From contig JAMQCR010000002.1 of NCBI GenBank assembly GCA_023702235.1, forward strand, positions 1,231,001 through 1,295,000: a stretch of 64,000 nucleotides of DNA, read 5' to 3'. The position numbers were made by a program, and so were the translations under genes. Shown one piece after another: positions 62,992 to 64,000 of this stretch. The notes below the pieces were generated by a model. It was not told the DNA's origin. It saw only the letters and a program-made list of their open reading frames with translations, and did no database searches. Position 1 is the stretch's first letter. Each line of letters starts with the position of its first letter. The stretch comes from Neobacillus pocheonensis (lineage in GTDB: Bacteria > Bacillota > Bacilli > Bacillales > Cytobacillaceae).

Positions 62992-63792
62992 TCAGTTAAT
63001 CCAATGAGAAGGTCGTTGTATGTGCGAAGGTAATATAGTTTTATCGTTACCTTTAGCTGAATTAATTTGCATTTGAGTTAAAAACATACTTGAAGAAAGA
63101 TTTGACCCACTTAAATTTGCATCACGCAAATCAGCTCCAATTAAATAGGCTCCTCGTAAATCAGTCGTTCTTAAATCTTTACCTGCTAAATTCTTACCAA
63201 TCCAATCAACCCCCCTACATTTTTTTCCTTTCTTAATAGCAAAAACTTTCGAGCTTAGCTCACTTCGAATGTATTCACTTGTTTTTAGAAGTAACTCGTT
63301 AACTGGTAGTCGACAACTTATGATATCTAATGACAATAAGCTATCAGCATTCATATCCGTCAAGCTTTGTAACTTTTCTAATTGTTTATTTAACTTATCC
63401 TGCAATGAATGTGAAACATCATAAGTTAATGCTTCAGCGATAAATGCAATCATTTCATATAATTGTTCCATGACAGGAAATACACTAAACATTTTTTTAG
63501 CAATTTCAGGATGTTCTTGCCAACTTTGTCCATTGAAAGTGACTTGAGAAACTTTTTGACCGGCACCTAAACAATCAAACACTGTACATCCATTAAATCC
63601 TTTTTCTCTTAGATTCTTATGAATTTCACATCGAAAATCTCCTTGTAAATTAGGACAAGGTGTTCCAGCAATTTTATTTATTGCAAAATCACTTGATGCT
63701 ACAATATTAAGCGCTGTGCAGCAAAGTCCAAAGCACTTCATACAATCAGCTGTTAAACTTTCTCTAATATTTTTGGCTGTTTCATAATACAT
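62992..63792 (-). CDS. Cys-rich pentapeptide-repeat protein
   Basis: This 266-residue protein has an N-terminal cysteine cluster (LTADCMKCFGLCCTALNIVA, GTPCPNLQGDFRCEIHKNL, GCTVFDCLGAGQ) with about nine Cys, suggesting metal or Fe-S binding. A helical middle part follows. The C-terminus has pentapeptide repeats (NLAGKDLRTTDLRGAYLIGA, DLRDANLSGSNLSS). Bacillus proteins with this layout exist but have no known role. Pentapeptide repeats can mimic DNA, which is only a general remark on the fold. Intact. Confidence 0.78.
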   Translation of the reverse strand: MYYETAKNIRESLTADCMKCFGLCCTALNIVASSDFAINKIAGTPCPNLQGDFRCEIHKNLREKGFNGCTVFDCLGAGQKVSQVTFNGQSWQEHPEIAKKMFSVFPVMEQLYEMIAFIAEALTYDVSHSLQDKLNKQLEKLQSLTDMNADSLLSLDIISCRLPVNELLLKTSEYIRSELSSKVFAIKKGKKCRGVDWIGKNLAGKDLRTTDLRGAYLIGADLRDANLSGSNLSSSMFLTQMQINSAKGNDKTILPSHIQRPSHWIN

Positions 63793-64000
63793 TTTTATAC
63801 CCTCTTAAATTTTCTACTCTTTAGTCAGTTAAATAAAACTCCTTGATTCTATTGTACATGATTCTTCAACAATCCAGCCCAATTCAAAAAGACGCACTTA
63901 TTCAAGAAGTGCGCCCTTTAAAGGAATAACCAAAATATGGGTTTAATCTAAAAAACGCTTATTTACCTCTTAATTCCGGGAACACTTCTATGATTCGTTT
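63793..64000. repeat. Family B repeat at the right end
   Basis: At 63858-63935 TTCTTCAACAATCCAGCCC, then hairpin GCGCACTTCTTGAATAAGTGCG-type (GACGCACTT / AAGTGCGCC) and TTTAAAGGAATAACC. The same layout occurs at 61558-61640. The upstream region of the pentapeptide gene lies at 63793-63857. Confidence 0.55.

Overview
The window looks like chromosome from an endospore-forming, low-GC member of the Bacillaceae. Evidence seen: GerA/GerB/GerC-type germinant-receptor genes, two CwlJ-type spore cortex hydrolases, strong AGGAGG ribosome binding sites with GTG/TTG starts, and a homologue of the Bacillus replication terminator protein (RTP) next to a Ter-like site. The RTP/Ter pair suggests that the right-hand part may lie near the replication terminus. 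I do not assign a species.

Layout. (1) 1-4.9 kb: the end of a VIT/CCC1 metal transporter, a decayed three-gene germinant-receptor operon in B-A-C order, and a DUF302 gene with an internal stop. (2) 4.9-10.3 kb: a persulfide-detoxification operon under a CstR-type repressor: TusA proteins, DsrE-like proteins, rhodaneses, a TusA-rhodanese fusion, a rhodanese plus metallo-beta-lactamase protein (CstB-like) and a TauE/SafE exporter. Five copies of a palindromic operator (ATACCC-N4-GGGTAT type) are scattered through it. (3) 10.3-29 kb: an accessory zone with two IS110-type elements, a duplicated cwlJ cassette, two CBO0543-family membrane proteins, an orphan GerA protein, a Gly/Pro-rich repeat protein and many copies of an intergenic hairpin repeat. 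One repeat copy carries a group II intron whose domain V is itself split by a second, ORF-less group II intron (a twintron). (4) 29-41 kb: a frameshifted ferredoxin, an ApbE/ferric-reductase-like cluster, an IS1182 copy, a MocR regulator with a thioredoxin-like protein, DinB, MerR with SRPBCC, and an alpha/beta hydrolase. (5) 41-43.7 kb: a decayed copy of a recombinase/HepT module, interrupted by what looks like the end of a TnpB element. (6) 43.9-55.2 kb: an amino-sugar (GalNAc/galactosamine type) uptake and catabolic cluster: LacI regulator, Gfo/Idh/MocA oxidoreductase, ABC importer, ROK protein, AgaS, NagA/AgaA, LacC, LacD. (7) 55.2-58.8 kb: a tRNA-3'-end-like scar, a XerS-like tyrosine recombinase with a LexA-boxed promoter, a 53-residue protein and the HepT/MntA toxin-antitoxin pair. 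(8) 58.8-64 kb: AT-rich, gene-poor DNA with the broken rtp homologue, a broken DinB gene and a Cys-rich pentapeptide-repeat protein.

A striking general feature is the number of disrupted reading frames. Many are single indels, several in homopolymers, in otherwise well-conserved genes; this would fit assembly or sequencing error. Nonsense changes in gerC, DUF302 and one hepT copy, truncations and mobile-element insertions look like true decay. Frame-broken genes are entered as pseudogenes over their full span and this ambiguity is noted.

The observations I rate most worth checking are the nested group II introns, the duplicated XerS/small protein/HepT(/MntA) module with an SOS-type promoter, the rtp homologue with an adjacent Ter-like site, the multi-operator CstR operon, and the structured intergenic repeats whose stems vary in sequence but stay complementary.
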